This document shows, piece by piece, positions 15,624 through 25,031 of a DNA stretch of 64,000 nucleotides. Made by a program: the position numbers and the translations under genes. Under the pieces are notes generated by a model. It did not search any database. It saw nothing but the letters and a program-made list of their open reading frames with translations, and was not told the DNA's origin. Where the stretch lies: contig NZ_JAFBDY010000015.1 in NCBI RefSeq assembly GCF_016908465.1, positions 26,209 through 90,208 on the forward strand, read 5' to 3'. This DNA is from Lysinibacillus composti (GTDB lineage: Bacteria > Bacillota > Bacilli > Bacillales_A > Planococcaceae). How positions within the stretch are numbered: the first letter of the stretch is position 1; every line of letters begins with the position of its first letter.

Positions 15624-18053
15624 ATGACAAATATGGCAAAGCAAACGAAAGAAGCGAGTCTCCAAATTACCGGAATGACTTGCGCGGCTTGTGCAACAAG
15701 AATTGAAAAAGGCCTCAACAAATTGGAGGGTGTGGAAGAAGCAACGGTGAACCTCGCCCTTGAAAAATCAACAATTAAATATGACCCGGAAAAAGTAACG
15801 GAAAAAGAGTTTGAAGAGAAGATCCATCATCTTGGATACGGGGTCGTCAAAGAGAAAAAGGAATTCGCTATTACAGGGATGACCTGTGCGGCTTGTGCGA
15901 CAAGAATTGAAAAAGGCTTAAACAAAATCGAAGGGGTTTCCCTTGCTACAGTTAACTTAGCACTCGAAAATGCAACGGTAGAATATAATCCTTCAGATGT
16001 TTCCGTATCAGATATTATCGCGCGTGTAGAAAAGTTAGGATATGGTGCACATATTAAGAATCATGAACAAGATGCAGTCGATTATCGTGAGCAAGAAATC
16101 AAAAAGAAAACACGTAAATTCATCATATCAGCTATACTTTCTTTACCACTATTATGGACGATGGTTGGGCATTTTTCATTTACATCGTTCATATACGTAC
16201 CTGAATTATTAATGAATCCCTGGATTCAAATGATTCTGGCTACACCAGTTCAATTTATTATTGGCTGGCATTTTTACGTGAGTGCCTATAAAGCTTTACG
16301 AAATCAAAGTGCAAATATGGATGTTCTAGTCGTGATGGGTACATCTGCAGCTTACTTTTATAGTGTTTACCAGGCGTTCCTTGCAAATGGTGATCTTCAT
16401 CATATGCCACAGCTTTATTTCGAAACAAGTGCGGTATTGATTACCTTAATTTTATTAGGCAAACTTTTTGAGGCAAGAGCAAAAGGGCGATCTTCAGAAG
16501 CCATTAAAAAATTAATGGGCCTACAAGCAAAAACCGCACTTGTACTTCGAAATGGGGTGGAGAAGGAAATCCCACTTGATGAAGTAGTGGTAGGCGATAC
16601 CATTCTCGTTAAACCGGGTGAAAAAATCCCAGTTGATGGTGAGGTTATTGAAGGAAACACAGCGATTGATGAATCAATGTTAACAGGTGAAAGTTTACCG
16701 GTCGATAAATCAATTGGTGATATTGCCTTTGGTTCAACTATTAATCGGAATGGTTTTATAAAAATGAAAGCAACAAAAATCGGTCGTGACACAGCTTTAT
16801 CTCAAATCATTAAAGTGGTGGAAGATGCACAAGGCTCTAAAGCTCCAATACAACGTTTAGCTGATAACATTTCAGGGATCTTTGTTCCAATCGTTATTGG
16901 AATTGCATTAGTTACGTATATGATTTGGTTGCTATTTATTACTCCAGGTGATTTTGGTTCTGCTTTAGAAGCGTTAATTGCGGTCCTTGTTATTGCGTGT
17001 CCTTGTGCCCTTGGTTTAGCAACACCTACATCCATTATGGCTGGATCAGGTCGTGCTGCAGAATTTGGCATTCTCTTTAAAGGTGGCGAATATCTAGAAC
17101 AAACTCACCACATTAACACCGTTGTAGTGGATAAAACAGGAACAGTGACAAATGGTAAACCGGAGTTAACAGACGTATTAGTTGCTGAAAATTTAAGTGA
17201 ACGTATTTTCCTATCATTTATTGGATCAGCTGAGAAACAATCTGAACACCCCTTAGCAGAAGCAATTGTAAAAGGAATAGAGCAACAGGGCATCAAACTT
17301 CGTGAAGTAAAAGAGTTCGAAGCTCTTCCAGGCTACGGAGTAAAAGCAAAGGTAAACCAAAAGGAAATATTAGTAGGAACACGTAAATTAATGGATATCT
17401 ATGGAATTGATATTTCACAAGTTTTACCTGTCATGGAAGCATTCGAAGCGGAAGGGAAAACAGCCATGGTTGCAAGCATTGATGGGGAATACGCTGGCCT
17501 GGTCGCTGTAGCTGATACGTTAAAGGAAACTTCGAAAAAGGCAATCCACCGACTTCAAAATATGGGAATCGAAGTTATTATGATGACAGGTGACAACGAA
17601 AGAACTGCTCGAGCAATTGCTGAACAAGTTGGGATCTCGAAGGTTATTGCGGAAGTTTTACCAGAGGGGAAAGCGGAAGAAATTAAAAACCTTCAAGCTT
17701 CAGGTAAAAAGGTAGCTATGGTTGGAGATGGCATTAATGATGCACCAGCCCTAGCAGTTGCCGATATTGGGATGGCGATTGGTACTGGAACTGATGTTGC
17801 TATGGAAGCCGCTGATATTACATTAATTCGGGGCGATTTAAATAGTATTGCAGATGCCATTATTATGAGTCACAAAACAATGAGAAACATTAAGCAAAAT
17901 CTATTTTGGGCATTCGGCTACAACGTACTTGGCATACCAATTGCAGCAGCTGGTTTCCTCGCACCGTGGGTAGCTGGCGCAGCAATGGCTTTTAGTTCAG
18001 TATCTGTTGTGTTAAACGCCTTACGCCTACAAAAAGTGAAATTAGATAAATAA
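15624..18053 (+). CDS. copA: Copper-exporting P1B-type ATPase CopA
   Basis: 809 residues. Two N-terminal metal-binding domains each carry MTCAACAT (Cu(I)-binding CAAC). Eight membrane helices follow, with the CPC ion path motif at Cys459-Pro-Cys461, the phosphorylation motif DKTGT at Asp503, the SEHPLAEA nucleotide-site motif, MMTGDN and GDGINDAP. This is the Cu+-exporting P1B-1 class; the last-helix motifs ([13 protein letters not shown]) agree. Length is typical of Bacillus CopA. The ATG follows GAGGTG; a second ATG three codons later is possible. CsoR box 3 lies upstream and a terminator follows. Confidence 0.96.
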   Translation: MTNMAKQTKEASLQITGMTCAACATRIEKGLNKLEGVEEATVNLALEKSTIKYDPEKVTEKEFEEKIHHLGYGVVKEKKEFAITGMTCAACATRIEKGLNKIEGVSLATVNLALENATVEYNPSDVSVSDIIARVEKLGYGAHIKNHEQDAVDYREQEIKKKTRKFIISAILSLPLLWTMVGHFSFTSFIYVPELLMNPWIQMILATPVQFIIGWHFYVSAYKALRNQSANMDVLVVMGTSAAYFYSVYQAFLANGDLHHMPQLYFETSAVLITLILLGKLFEARAKGRSSEAIKKLMGLQAKTALVLRNGVEKEIPLDEVVVGDTILVKPGEKIPVDGEVIEGNTAIDESMLTGESLPVDKSIGDIAFGSTINRNGFIKMKATKIGRDTALSQIIKVVEDAQGSKAPIQRLADNISGIFVPIVIGIALVTYMIWLLFITPGDFGSALEALIAVLVIACPCALGLATPTSIMAGSGRAAEFGILFKGGEYLEQTHHINTVVVDKTGTVTNGKPELTDVLVAENLSERIFLSFIGSAEKQSEHPLAEAIVKGIEQQGIKLREVKEFEALPGYGVKAKVNQKEILVGTRKLMDIYGIDISQVLPVMEAFEAEGKTAMVASIDGEYAGLVAVADTLKETSKKAIHRLQNMGIEVIMMTGDNERTARAIAEQVGISKVIAEVLPEGKAEEIKNLQASGKKVAMVGDGINDAPALAVADIGMAIGTGTDVAMEAADITLIRGDLNSIADAIIMSHKTMRNIKQNLFWAFGYNVLGIPIAAAGFLAPWVAGAAMAFSSVSVVLNALRLQKVKLDK

Positions 18054-18063
18054 AAAGGGAGAA

Positions 18064-18097
18064 ACGATGAGCGGTAAAATGCTCATCGTTTTTTTAC
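18064..18097 (+). terminator. copA terminator
   Basis: AAACGATGAGC and GCTCATCGTTT form an 11-bp stem with an 8-base loop and a long T run. Confidence 0.92.
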
Positions 18098-18112
18098 GCT
18101 CTTTAGGGGGGA

Positions 18113-18290
18113 TGAAGAGGAAAATCGGGTGAGATAGGATGAAAAGCCTCTTCATCGGCTGATTGATGAAGACCTGATTGTTCCGTATCTAAGCGAGTTT
18201 GTGTCTTCATCAGGTTAATGAAGACACTTTTCCTTAGCTTCTAGCCGACTTTTGGTCTTCATCCGCTCAATAAATTTCGAAACACCCAAC
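18113..18290. repeat. Degenerate intergenic repeat of GATGAAGA/TCTTCATC units
   Basis: GATGAAG-like words begin at 18113, 18138, 18165 and 18217, with a degenerate one near 18269, so spacing is about 26 or 52 bp. Inverted TCTTCATC words stand between them. The best palindrome is GTGTCTTCAT/ATGAAGACAC (10 bp) near 18202-18227. No coding frame with a ribosome site is present. The rest of 18100-18545 holds nothing else recognisable. Confidence 0.55.
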
Positions 18291-18545
18291 CAAGACACTC
18301 AAAATGAACTTCATCAAACAAATCAGAGGCAGCAGAGTAAGTGAAATTGCATTGCATTTTTCCCAACCAACTAGAAGCTCACATAAGAATACGCCATTCA
18401 TATTTCTCCCAAAAATAGGCGCTGTCTTTAAATCCTTTTTATGAATAGAAAGAATTTTTATGCTCATCCTTTAAATTAAAGCATGGATTTTTTCAAAGTA
18501 ATTATTCAAGAAAAAATCTCGACATGTAACTTTAGGAGGATTCGA

Positions 18546-19172
18546 ATGACAAACAAATTTTTTATGATTGCAATGTCACTCTTTGCAACGTTTACACTTG
18601 CGGCTTGTGGGACTAACGATACTAATAAAGGTGATACAACGGAAAATGGTACGGATGTCACTAATAATAACGACGAGATGAATAAAGAAGTCGGAGAAAA
18701 TATGGATGGCAATAAGTATGAAGATGGACAAGCAATTGGTACTACATCGGGTAACATTCCAGAAGGGTTAAAGGAAGCGAAAAACCCAAAATTTGCTGTA
18801 GGCGATAAAGTCATTATTAATGCTGCACATATGGATGGAATGGAAGGGGCAGAAGGAACAATCGTTGGTGCATATGAATCAACAGTTTACTCGGTATCCT
18901 ATACTCCGACTACAGGCGATGACTTTCAAGAAAACCATAAATGGGTCGTGAAAGAGGAAATAGATCCAGTAGATGATAAAGATGTAGCAACGCTTAATCA
19001 GGGTGCAGAAGTTATTATTAACTCCGATCGTGAAGAAGGAATGCTAGGTGCAAAAGGAGAAATCGATACGTCCGAAGATACGATTGTATATATGGTTGAT
19101 TTTAAAGAAACAACGGGTGAAGAGGTAAAGAATTACCAGTGGTTAAAAGAAAGTGAATTATCAGCTCCATAA
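18546..19172 (+). CDS. YdhK-family (DUF1541) lipoprotein
   Basis: 208 residues. A lipoprotein signal ends in LAACG with lipidated Cys21, followed by an Asn/Asp/Glu/Thr-rich linker and two similar DUF1541 repeats (AAHMDGMEGAEGTIVGAYES and DREEGMLGAKGEIDTSED, each ending near a Trp-Leu/Val-Lys-Glu). The family is often found with copper or other metal-stress genes; that and its position after csoR-copZ-copA suggest a cell-surface role in metal stress (inference). AGGAGG lies six bases before the ATG. It has its own terminator and no CsoR box. Confidence 0.88.
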   Translation: MTNKFFMIAMSLFATFTLAACGTNDTNKGDTTENGTDVTNNNDEMNKEVGENMDGNKYEDGQAIGTTSGNIPEGLKEAKNPKFAVGDKVIINAAHMDGMEGAEGTIVGAYESTVYSVSYTPTTGDDFQENHKWVVKEEIDPVDDKDVATLNQGAEVIINSDREEGMLGAKGEIDTSEDTIVYMVDFKETTGEEVKNYQWLKESELSAP

Positions 19173-19180
19173 ACAATCAA

Positions 19181-19218
19181 TGTCCATTTAGATGAATCTA
19201 TTCTGAATGGGCATTTTT
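19181..19218 (+). terminator. Terminator of the YdhK-family gene
   Basis: TGTCCATT pairs with AATGGGCA (one G-U), with an inner TAGAT/ATCTA stem, then five T. Confidence 0.75.
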
Positions 19219-19232
19219 CTTTAAAGATTAAT

Positions 19233-19259
19233 AAAAAAGTCGGCTTTATTTTGCCGACT
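19233..19259 (-). terminator. Terminator of the ger operon
   Basis: AGTCGGC and GCCGACT form a 7-bp stem followed by six T on the minus strand, 32 bp after the gerC-type stop codon. Confidence 0.88.
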
Positions 19260-19290
19260 GCATTGATATTAGCATTGTACTAATAATTGG

Positions 19291-20418
19291 CTATTGAATT
19301 GATCCTGTACTTTTAATCCCGGCCATAACTTTAATATTAACTTTCGAATTTTTGTATGCTTCATTCCATTCGTTAGGGCTCATTCGCTTGTTATGGAGTG
19401 TTTTAGACTTATAGGCTAAACCAAATCCAATCGGGTCATATCCCACATTCAGCATTTTTATAAAAAAGTCAGAAAATTTTTCTCTCGTCTCAGCTTCTAC
19501 CATTTTGCTATACTGAGGTAATTGCTGATTTGAAATTGTATCTTTAGATTCTGAAATATACCCGAATAATTCAATATCTATATTTAATTTAACTTGGTGT
19601 TGAGCATCAACCTTTACTTTATATTTTGAATTGATATTATCAATTTTTGCAATAAAATGTTGATTGTCTTCGTTAATCACTAAATCAGCAACATCCAGAT
19701 TCCGCGTCATCATGTTAAAAATCAACGTATCTAGTGAACTAAGTTCGTGAGGCTTTTTGTCATGAGCCAATACATAGGATTTATTTACTTCAAAATGTTC
19801 CTCTTCCTTATTAATTTCAATAAGCGGTAGGATTGGGTCGATTCCGGTTTCTAACATCTTTCTTCGGAAATCAAATAAGTAAGTCGTTACAATGTAAGGA
19901 CTATCTGTACCGTTATGATCGAAGTAATTGAATAATGCAGGATAAGCAGCTGTTTCGCTTTGAGGGACCATTTTTATAATCTCTTCTGCTGAAGGTCTTC
20001 CTATTGCAAGCCAAGAAATCATTTGAATATCAGGCCTTCTAAGTAAAAAATCCATAATTTCTTTACTTTTGTTGGCATTTAGTAGTTCTTCACCAATTAC
20101 TATAAGCTTTGAATGTCCAAAATCTATTTCTTTGTCAGAATGCGTTTCCAATATACGAATCGCTTCAGTTAATGTTTTCCCATTTTTCGTGAGGTAAGTA
20201 TATTCAGGCTTAGGTGATTGTTTAAAAGAACTAGTTGGCACATAAAGCTTTAAGGTTACTTTATACGGCTTTTCAGGGTCATCCGAGAGGTCGATACCAA
20301 TCATAGAAACAAATACATCTTTATCGATATCTTTAAATTCACCACAACCAGATAGCGCAGTAAGGATTAAAATGATTAGCAGAAAAAACTGCTTAATTTT
20401 GTTCCGCTTTTTTAACAT
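19291..20418 (-). CDS. Ger(x)C-family spore germination lipoprotein (GerAC/GerKC type)
   Basis: 375 residues. The N-terminal signal ends in LSGCGE with lipidated Cys25; the opening FKDIDKDVFVSMIGIDL and the middle DFGHSKLIVIGEEL and RRPDIQMISWLAIG blocks are those of Ger(x)C proteins, the C subunit of GerA-type germinant receptors, anchored to the outer face of the spore inner membrane. It is the third gene of the operon, overlapping the B-subunit gene by 26 bp, with AAAGGAGG before its ATG. The germinant recognised cannot be inferred. Confidence 0.93.
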   Translation of the reverse strand: MLKKRNKIKQFFLLIILILTALSGCGEFKDIDKDVFVSMIGIDLSDDPEKPYKVTLKLYVPTSSFKQSPKPEYTYLTKNGKTLTEAIRILETHSDKEIDFGHSKLIVIGEELLNANKSKEIMDFLLRRPDIQMISWLAIGRPSAEEIIKMVPQSETAAYPALFNYFDHNGTDSPYIVTTYLFDFRRKMLETGIDPILPLIEINKEEEHFEVNKSYVLAHDKKPHELSSLDTLIFNMMTRNLDVADLVINEDNQHFIAKIDNINSKYKVKVDAQHQVKLNIDIELFGYISESKDTISNQQLPQYSKMVEAETREKFSDFFIKMLNVGYDPIGFGLAYKSKTLHNKRMSPNEWNEAYKNSKVNIKVMAGIKSTGSIQ

Positions 20419-21508
20419 TTTTCATCCTCCTTTTAATAAAGAAAAACAAAATGAGCATCATTGGGAAGAAAATAATTAGTATATTGTAGAAAATGCCAGA
20501 AAGTCGAAACAATTGGTACTCATTGAGTTGACGGACAAAATATAAAGAGACTCCAATATAAAATGGAATTGGAAGGAAAACTCCAAATTTAAATCCCTTA
20601 AATTTGAATTTTTCGAAGTTGAATACGTATTTCAGTAATTCAATTGATACATGCCAGTGAATAAGGATACTTAAAAATGCAATCCCTAAATAGAACAGTA
20701 AAAAAATGAATAGAACACGTTCAATCAAAGAGAATTTCATTCTTAATGAGTCGCTTGTCGTAATCCAAGGGTAAACAAGTTTCTCGATACCTTCAACGCC
20801 ATTAAAACCAATAGGTATAAAATAAGTGGTGAATAATGTCATAATAGAGATCGCAACAATTAACGTGATCTGCTTAACTCCAAAATTTTGTTTGTTTTTA
20901 AAAAAACGGTTAAAGATAATGAGATTAGCACTCCCAAGATATAAGAAGAAGCAAGCGGAGAAAGCATTCAGATTGGGGAATTGATTAAAATATAACGCTG
21001 CTTCTTTTACAAATTCCCATCTTAAATTTTCATTCGTGTAGGCTTTTATGAAAATTAATATTATTAATGGAACAGTTAACAACAATATAATTTCAATTGT
21101 ATAGAACACTCGATCCGTTTTCATTAGACATCCCAAAATTACCGCAAGGAGGATGGTTAAGCTAATTTGAATAATTGGCATTTCTGGTGTCAAATATCGG
21201 ATGAGAAGAAATGTATAAGTAATTAATGTAATCATTCCAGCAATAAACCACGTAATCGCTAAAACTAATATGAAAGGATTATAGAACCATTTTGCGGTAG
21301 TTTTTTGCAATAATTCCGGTAATGTCATTCCAGGAAAATGAGTAAAAAAACGCGTAAAGAAAAATACAAGAGTGCTACCTGCAACAACCGAGACAATCAT
21401 GGCAGAAACAGCCCCGTCATCATGAAAGTGCAAGAGAATTGCAGGGACTGAAGCAATGACATTGGCAATCATATTAATTAAAACTAAGTAGTAATAATAT
21501 CTACTCAA
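20393..21508 (-). CDS. GerAB/GerKB-type germinant receptor permease subunit
   Basis: 371 residues with ten hydrophobic segments, of the APC-superfamily germination permease type (GerAB, GerKB, ArcD-like). Family stretches include FPGMTLPELLQKT and a FSLIERVLFIFLLFYLGIAFL region. The B subunit is thought to bind the germinant. The start is TTG, in a TTGA overlap with the upstream stop codon, with GGAGGG just before it. Translational coupling to the neighbouring subunits is likely. Confidence 0.92.
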   Translation of the reverse strand: MSRYYYYLVLINMIANVIASVPAILLHFHDDGAVSAMIVSVVAGSTLVFFFTRFFTHFPGMTLPELLQKTTAKWFYNPFILVLAITWFIAGMITLITYTFLLIRYLTPEMPIIQISLTILLAVILGCLMKTDRVFYTIEIILLLTVPLIILIFIKAYTNENLRWEFVKEAALYFNQFPNLNAFSACFFLYLGSANLIIFNRFFKNKQNFGVKQITLIVAISIMTLFTTYFIPIGFNGVEGIEKLVYPWITTSDSLRMKFSLIERVLFIFLLFYLGIAFLSILIHWHVSIELLKYVFNFEKFKFKGFKFGVFLPIPFYIGVSLYFVRQLNEYQLFRLSGIFYNILIIFFPMMLILFFFIKRRMKNVKKAEQN

Positions 21509-22848
21509 GCCTGTCCCTCCGAACTTTTCTTGGCTTTCTGGTAATTGAATAATCTAAGATAAGGTTCTCCAAAACTATCCAAATACACTAAATACATGAT
21601 TAACCCATATAATCCTAATGTTAGACCAGCCAAACCAAATACACTTGTGATTAGCAATAAGATTAATCGTACAATGCGTATAGTAAATGCCAATTCATTG
21701 ACAGGGATAACAAATGTTGAAATGGCCACTGCTGAAACAATAATGACCATAATATTCGATGCAAGTGCCGCCTCAGTAACTGCAGACCCTAGAATCAGAC
21801 CACCAACTGTAGTTGCTGTAGCACTAACGGCTTTAGGTAGTCGGATACTCGCCTCCAATAAAAGTTCCATAAAGAACAACATAAAAAGCACTTCTACAAA
21901 GGAAGAAAACGGTACGCCGATCCGACTTCCAGCTACGGTTAATGCCAATTCAGTTCTAAACACTTCCGGTGCAAAGGATGTAATCCCTACATACAATCCT
22001 GGTAAGAGTAGGCTAACAAATAATCCAGCATAGCGAAGAATCCTTACAAATAGTGAAATGAATAAGGTGTGATAATTATCCTCCATGGTAGTCATGAAAT
22101 CGAAAAATACAGCAGGTGCTATCAAAGCTTGGGCATTACCGTCCAAGATAAGGGCGATTTTTCCGCCAGCAATATTATAGACAATACGATCTGGACGTTC
22201 TGTCATCAGCATTTGAGGGAACAAGGAAAAACGCTTATCATTTAAGTAATTATTCAATTCAGTGGATGCAGAAATTACTTGTTGATCGAGCTGTTGAAGT
22301 TTTTGCTTAATGATTTCTAATGCCTTCGTATTCACGAGCTCTTTATCGTAAATAATTGCAATCTTTTGTTGATTGACTTCTCCTTTTGTAAAATATTCAA
22401 TGGATAAAGAAGCCTGATGATAGTAGGTACGAATTAAATTTATATTCGTCATTAAATTTTCACTTAGTGCTATATTCGAACCATGAATGGTCGTTTCTAC
22501 TGAAGTAGTTGAAACCTGATTGTTCGTGGCTAATTGCAAGTCAATTAAATACAAGTCATGTTGAATTACGATAAGTGTATTTCCATTTGTCACTTCTGAT
22601 ACAGCTTGTTCCTTTGACTCAACCTTTTGAAACTGTGGTAAAGCAATTAAATAAGCTTTAAACTGATTTTCGTTAGCCATTTCAAAAAAGGGCTTAATAA
22701 TCAACTTTTGAAGTGATTCCTGATCTATAAGTGATTTTACATAAAATAGCAAGGCGTGTTTATTATCATAATCTAAGGTCTTTTGTGTTAATTCAGTTGT
22801 ATTCTTGAATTGCTCCTTAATCCATAAAAGAATCTCCTCTGAAGACAT
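21505..22848 (-). CDS. GerAA/GerKA-type germinant receptor A subunit
   Basis: 447 residues: a soluble N-terminal domain of about 240 residues containing FPQMLMTERPD and GKIALILDGN, then four to five membrane helices with FVEVLFMLFFMELLLEASIR and SAVTEAALAS, the signature regions of GerA-type A subunits, which form pentameric channels in the spore inner membrane. The ATG at 22848 has GGAGGT six bases upstream. It heads an A-B-C operon. A sigma-G promoter is expected; only a weak candidate (GAATT, 16 bp, CATTTA) was found about 90 bp upstream. An isolated receptor operon without a D subunit. Confidence 0.94.
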   Translation of the reverse strand: MSSEEILLWIKEQFKNTTELTQKTLDYDNKHALLFYVKSLIDQESLQKLIIKPFFEMANENQFKAYLIALPQFQKVESKEQAVSEVTNGNTLIVIQHDLYLIDLQLATNNQVSTTSVETTIHGSNIALSENLMTNINLIRTYYHQASLSIEYFTKGEVNQQKIAIIYDKELVNTKALEIIKQKLQQLDQQVISASTELNNYLNDKRFSLFPQMLMTERPDRIVYNIAGGKIALILDGNAQALIAPAVFFDFMTTMEDNYHTLFISLFVRILRYAGLFVSLLLPGLYVGITSFAPEVFRTELALTVAGSRIGVPFSSFVEVLFMLFFMELLLEASIRLPKAVSATATTVGGLILGSAVTEAALASNIMVIIVSAVAISTFVIPVNELAFTIRIVRLILLLITSVFGLAGLTLGLYGLIMYLVYLDSFGEPYLRLFNYQKAKKSSEGQA

Positions 22849-23123
22849 TTTGTACCTCCGATCATGCAAAAATATTTAATAACTTTATTAGGTTATCCAA
22901 TAATGGCTATACAATTCATTACTCCCAATACAATCTAAATGTAAGCTAATTCCATATAATTCAATATTGGAAGGAACCCCTATAAATAAACGCTAACAGT
23001 CTGATTGAGTGTTTTATTGAAAACTATATCTTGAAATGTTTAAATTTTTTGATAATATAAAACATACTGAATCGATTGAAAGGAAAATCACTTCAGGGAG
23101 TAAAAAAGAAAAGAAGGTTTTGC

Positions 23124-24317
23124 ATGATGAAGTACTCAGACAGAATAGTAAACACACCACCATCGTTTGTACGAAATATTTTAAAGGTTACGGGGAATCC
23201 TGAAGTCATTTCCTTTGCAGGTGGATTACCAAATCCAATTTCATTTCCAATTGATAAATTACAAAACTCAATTCAACATTCAATAGAAGAAAACGGTCCA
23301 AAATTATTCCAGTATTCTACGACAGCGGGATACTTACCTTTACGTGAATATATAGCAAATAAATATAATAACGATTTCGGTTATGAGATCGAAGCCGACG
23401 ACATCATTATTACAACAGGCTCACAAGAAGCACTAATGTTAATTGCACAAGTACTAGTTAATAAGGGTGATGGCATTGTAATGGAAGAGCCGGGGTATTT
23501 AGGGGCTATTCAAGCATTTAATCTAACTGAACCCACATTCTATTCAGCAACGTTAGAAGATGACGGATTAAATATAGAAGAACTAGAAAAAGCGCTTCAA
23601 AATCCAAACATAAAATTTATTTACACGGTTCCAAACTTCCATAATCCTACAGGTATTACATATTCAAAAGAAAAACGTGATGCGATTTATGAGGTAGTAA
23701 AGAAATACGATGTTGCTTTAATTGAAGACGATCCATACGGTGATTTACGTTGGAATGGTGAGAAATTGCCTTATATCGGTGCAGGTCGCCTAGAGAATTC
23801 AATTTTACTTGGATCATTTTCTAAAACCGTAACACCTGGTTTCCGTTTAGGGTATATTGTATCAAAAAATAAAGAACTGATTCGTCATATTAATACAGCG
23901 AAAGAAGCAGTAGATTTACATACAAACATCTTTGCTCAATACGTAATCCATGACTACTTAGTAAACAACGCATATCAAGAACATGTTGATAAAATTATTA
24001 GCCTTTATCGCGAGCAAGCAAGTGCAATGCTTAATGCCATGGAAAAATACTTCCCATCTACAGTCAAGTACACAAAACCAGATGGCGGTATGTTCATTTG
24101 GGTTACGTTAGAGGAGGGCATGTCTGCTCTGAAATTATTTGATAAAGCAATGGAAGTGAAGGTTGCCTTTGTACCAGGTGATCCATTCTATACAGATAAA
24201 ACAAACGTCAATACATTCCGATTAAACTTTACCAATTCAGAACCTGCTGTTATTGAAGAGGGCATTAAACGTTTAGGCAAAATTCTTCACGAAGTGTCTG
24301 CTAAAGAGCTTGTCTAA
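23124..24317 (+). CDS. PLP-dependent aminotransferase (class I, LysN/2-aminoadipate-like)
   Basis: 397 residues. Seen: the opening ISFAGGLPNPISFP, the substrate-binding TTGSQEAL, the VPNFHNPTG motif, EDDPYGDLRW and the PLP-lysine region LGSFSKTVTPGFRLGYI. This set marks the aminotransferase branch related to LysN and the MocR C-terminal domain; members act on 2-aminoadipate, aromatic or branched-chain amino acids. No winged-helix domain is fused. GAAGG lies six bases before the ATG at 23124. An imperfect terminator follows at 24367. The substrate cannot be fixed from context. Confidence 0.88.
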   Translation: MMKYSDRIVNTPPSFVRNILKVTGNPEVISFAGGLPNPISFPIDKLQNSIQHSIEENGPKLFQYSTTAGYLPLREYIANKYNNDFGYEIEADDIIITTGSQEALMLIAQVLVNKGDGIVMEEPGYLGAIQAFNLTEPTFYSATLEDDGLNIEELEKALQNPNIKFIYTVPNFHNPTGITYSKEKRDAIYEVVKKYDVALIEDDPYGDLRWNGEKLPYIGAGRLENSILLGSFSKTVTPGFRLGYIVSKNKELIRHINTAKEAVDLHTNIFAQYVIHDYLVNNAYQEHVDKIISLYREQASAMLNAMEKYFPSTVKYTKPDGGMFIWVTLEEGMSALKLFDKAMEVKVAFVPGDPFYTDKTNVNTFRLNFTNSEPAVIEEGIKRLGKILHEVSAKELV

Positions 24318-24366
24318 TAATACGTCAGTGTATAATGCTGATGGTAGAATAGTTATGAAAAGAAAA

Positions 24367-24406
24367 GTACGCCAGCAAATTATTGCTTTGCGTGCTTTTT
24401 ACTTTG
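24367..24406 (+). terminator. Terminator of the aminotransferase gene
   Basis: GTACGC/GCGTGC (one G-U) encloses AGCAA/TTGCT, followed by five T. A 65-codon open frame across this region is rejected. Confidence 0.65.
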
Positions 24407-24525
24407 TATCGAATGATTCTAATGATAAATTTTTCTTCCAAAGAATAGGGGGAAATAGGACTTTATCTACAACTGGCGTGATTACGGAACAAAAAGGTGA
24501 GCCGTAATTCATCGTCTCACCTAAG

Positions 24526-24813
24526 TTATTTCGTGTTATCTTCTTTTTTTGTTCTACCGGTACTTACGTTTACATGAATTAAATCCTTCGTTAATATAGC
24601 AACCCCTGTAACGAGAACCCCTTCGACAAATGACTGAATCATAAAACCATAATAGAACAAACACGACACAACACTAATTCCCATTGCGATCCATGCATGA
24701 GTCCATGTAGGAATATGCGGCGTTTGCCGAAGAAGAAATATAATGATATATAAAACAGGAATTAATACGTATGATTTTGGGTCAATAAAGGATGTAAATA
24801 AATCGAACTCCAT
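24526..24813 (-). CDS. Phage-holin-family small membrane protein
   Basis: 95 residues: three hydrophobic stretches, an opening FTSFIDPKSYVLIPVLYIII and a middle GFMIQSFVEGVLVTGVAI, as in the Phage_holin_5-type/BhlA-like family. Holins form lysis pores, but such genes also occur singly on chromosomes with unclear roles. No other phage gene is near, so this looks like a domesticated or stand-alone copy. The ATG has GGAGG eight bases upstream. The family call is moderately sure; the function is not. Confidence 0.65.
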   Translation of the reverse strand: MEFDLFTSFIDPKSYVLIPVLYIIIFLLRQTPHIPTWTHAWIAMGISVVSCLFYYGFMIQSFVEGVLVTGVAILTKDLIHVNVSTGRTKKEDNTK

Positions 24814-25031
24814 TGTATTGCCTCCATAAGAATAAATATTTATTAATATAATTTATTCAAAGAGAAGCTATAGGAATAGACGAAGGAAATACTCGAAGTG
24901 ACAAAAGTTTTAATTACATAATTTTTATTTTAATTTTTGATTCAATGTACTAATTCCTATTCCCAAAACTGAAAGACAGTCCTTGATATGCTATATTTAG
25001 CTTACGGGAATGATGAAAGGAAGTTTTACGT

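Noticed and set aside
24310..24507. 65-codon frame after the aminotransferase
   Set aside because: It starts at TTG inside the previous gene and runs through that gene's terminator; no family recognised.
24526..24813. Prophage remnant indicated by the holin-like gene
   Set aside because: No endolysin, integrase or other phage gene nearby; flanks are core genes, so a single stand-alone gene is the safer reading.
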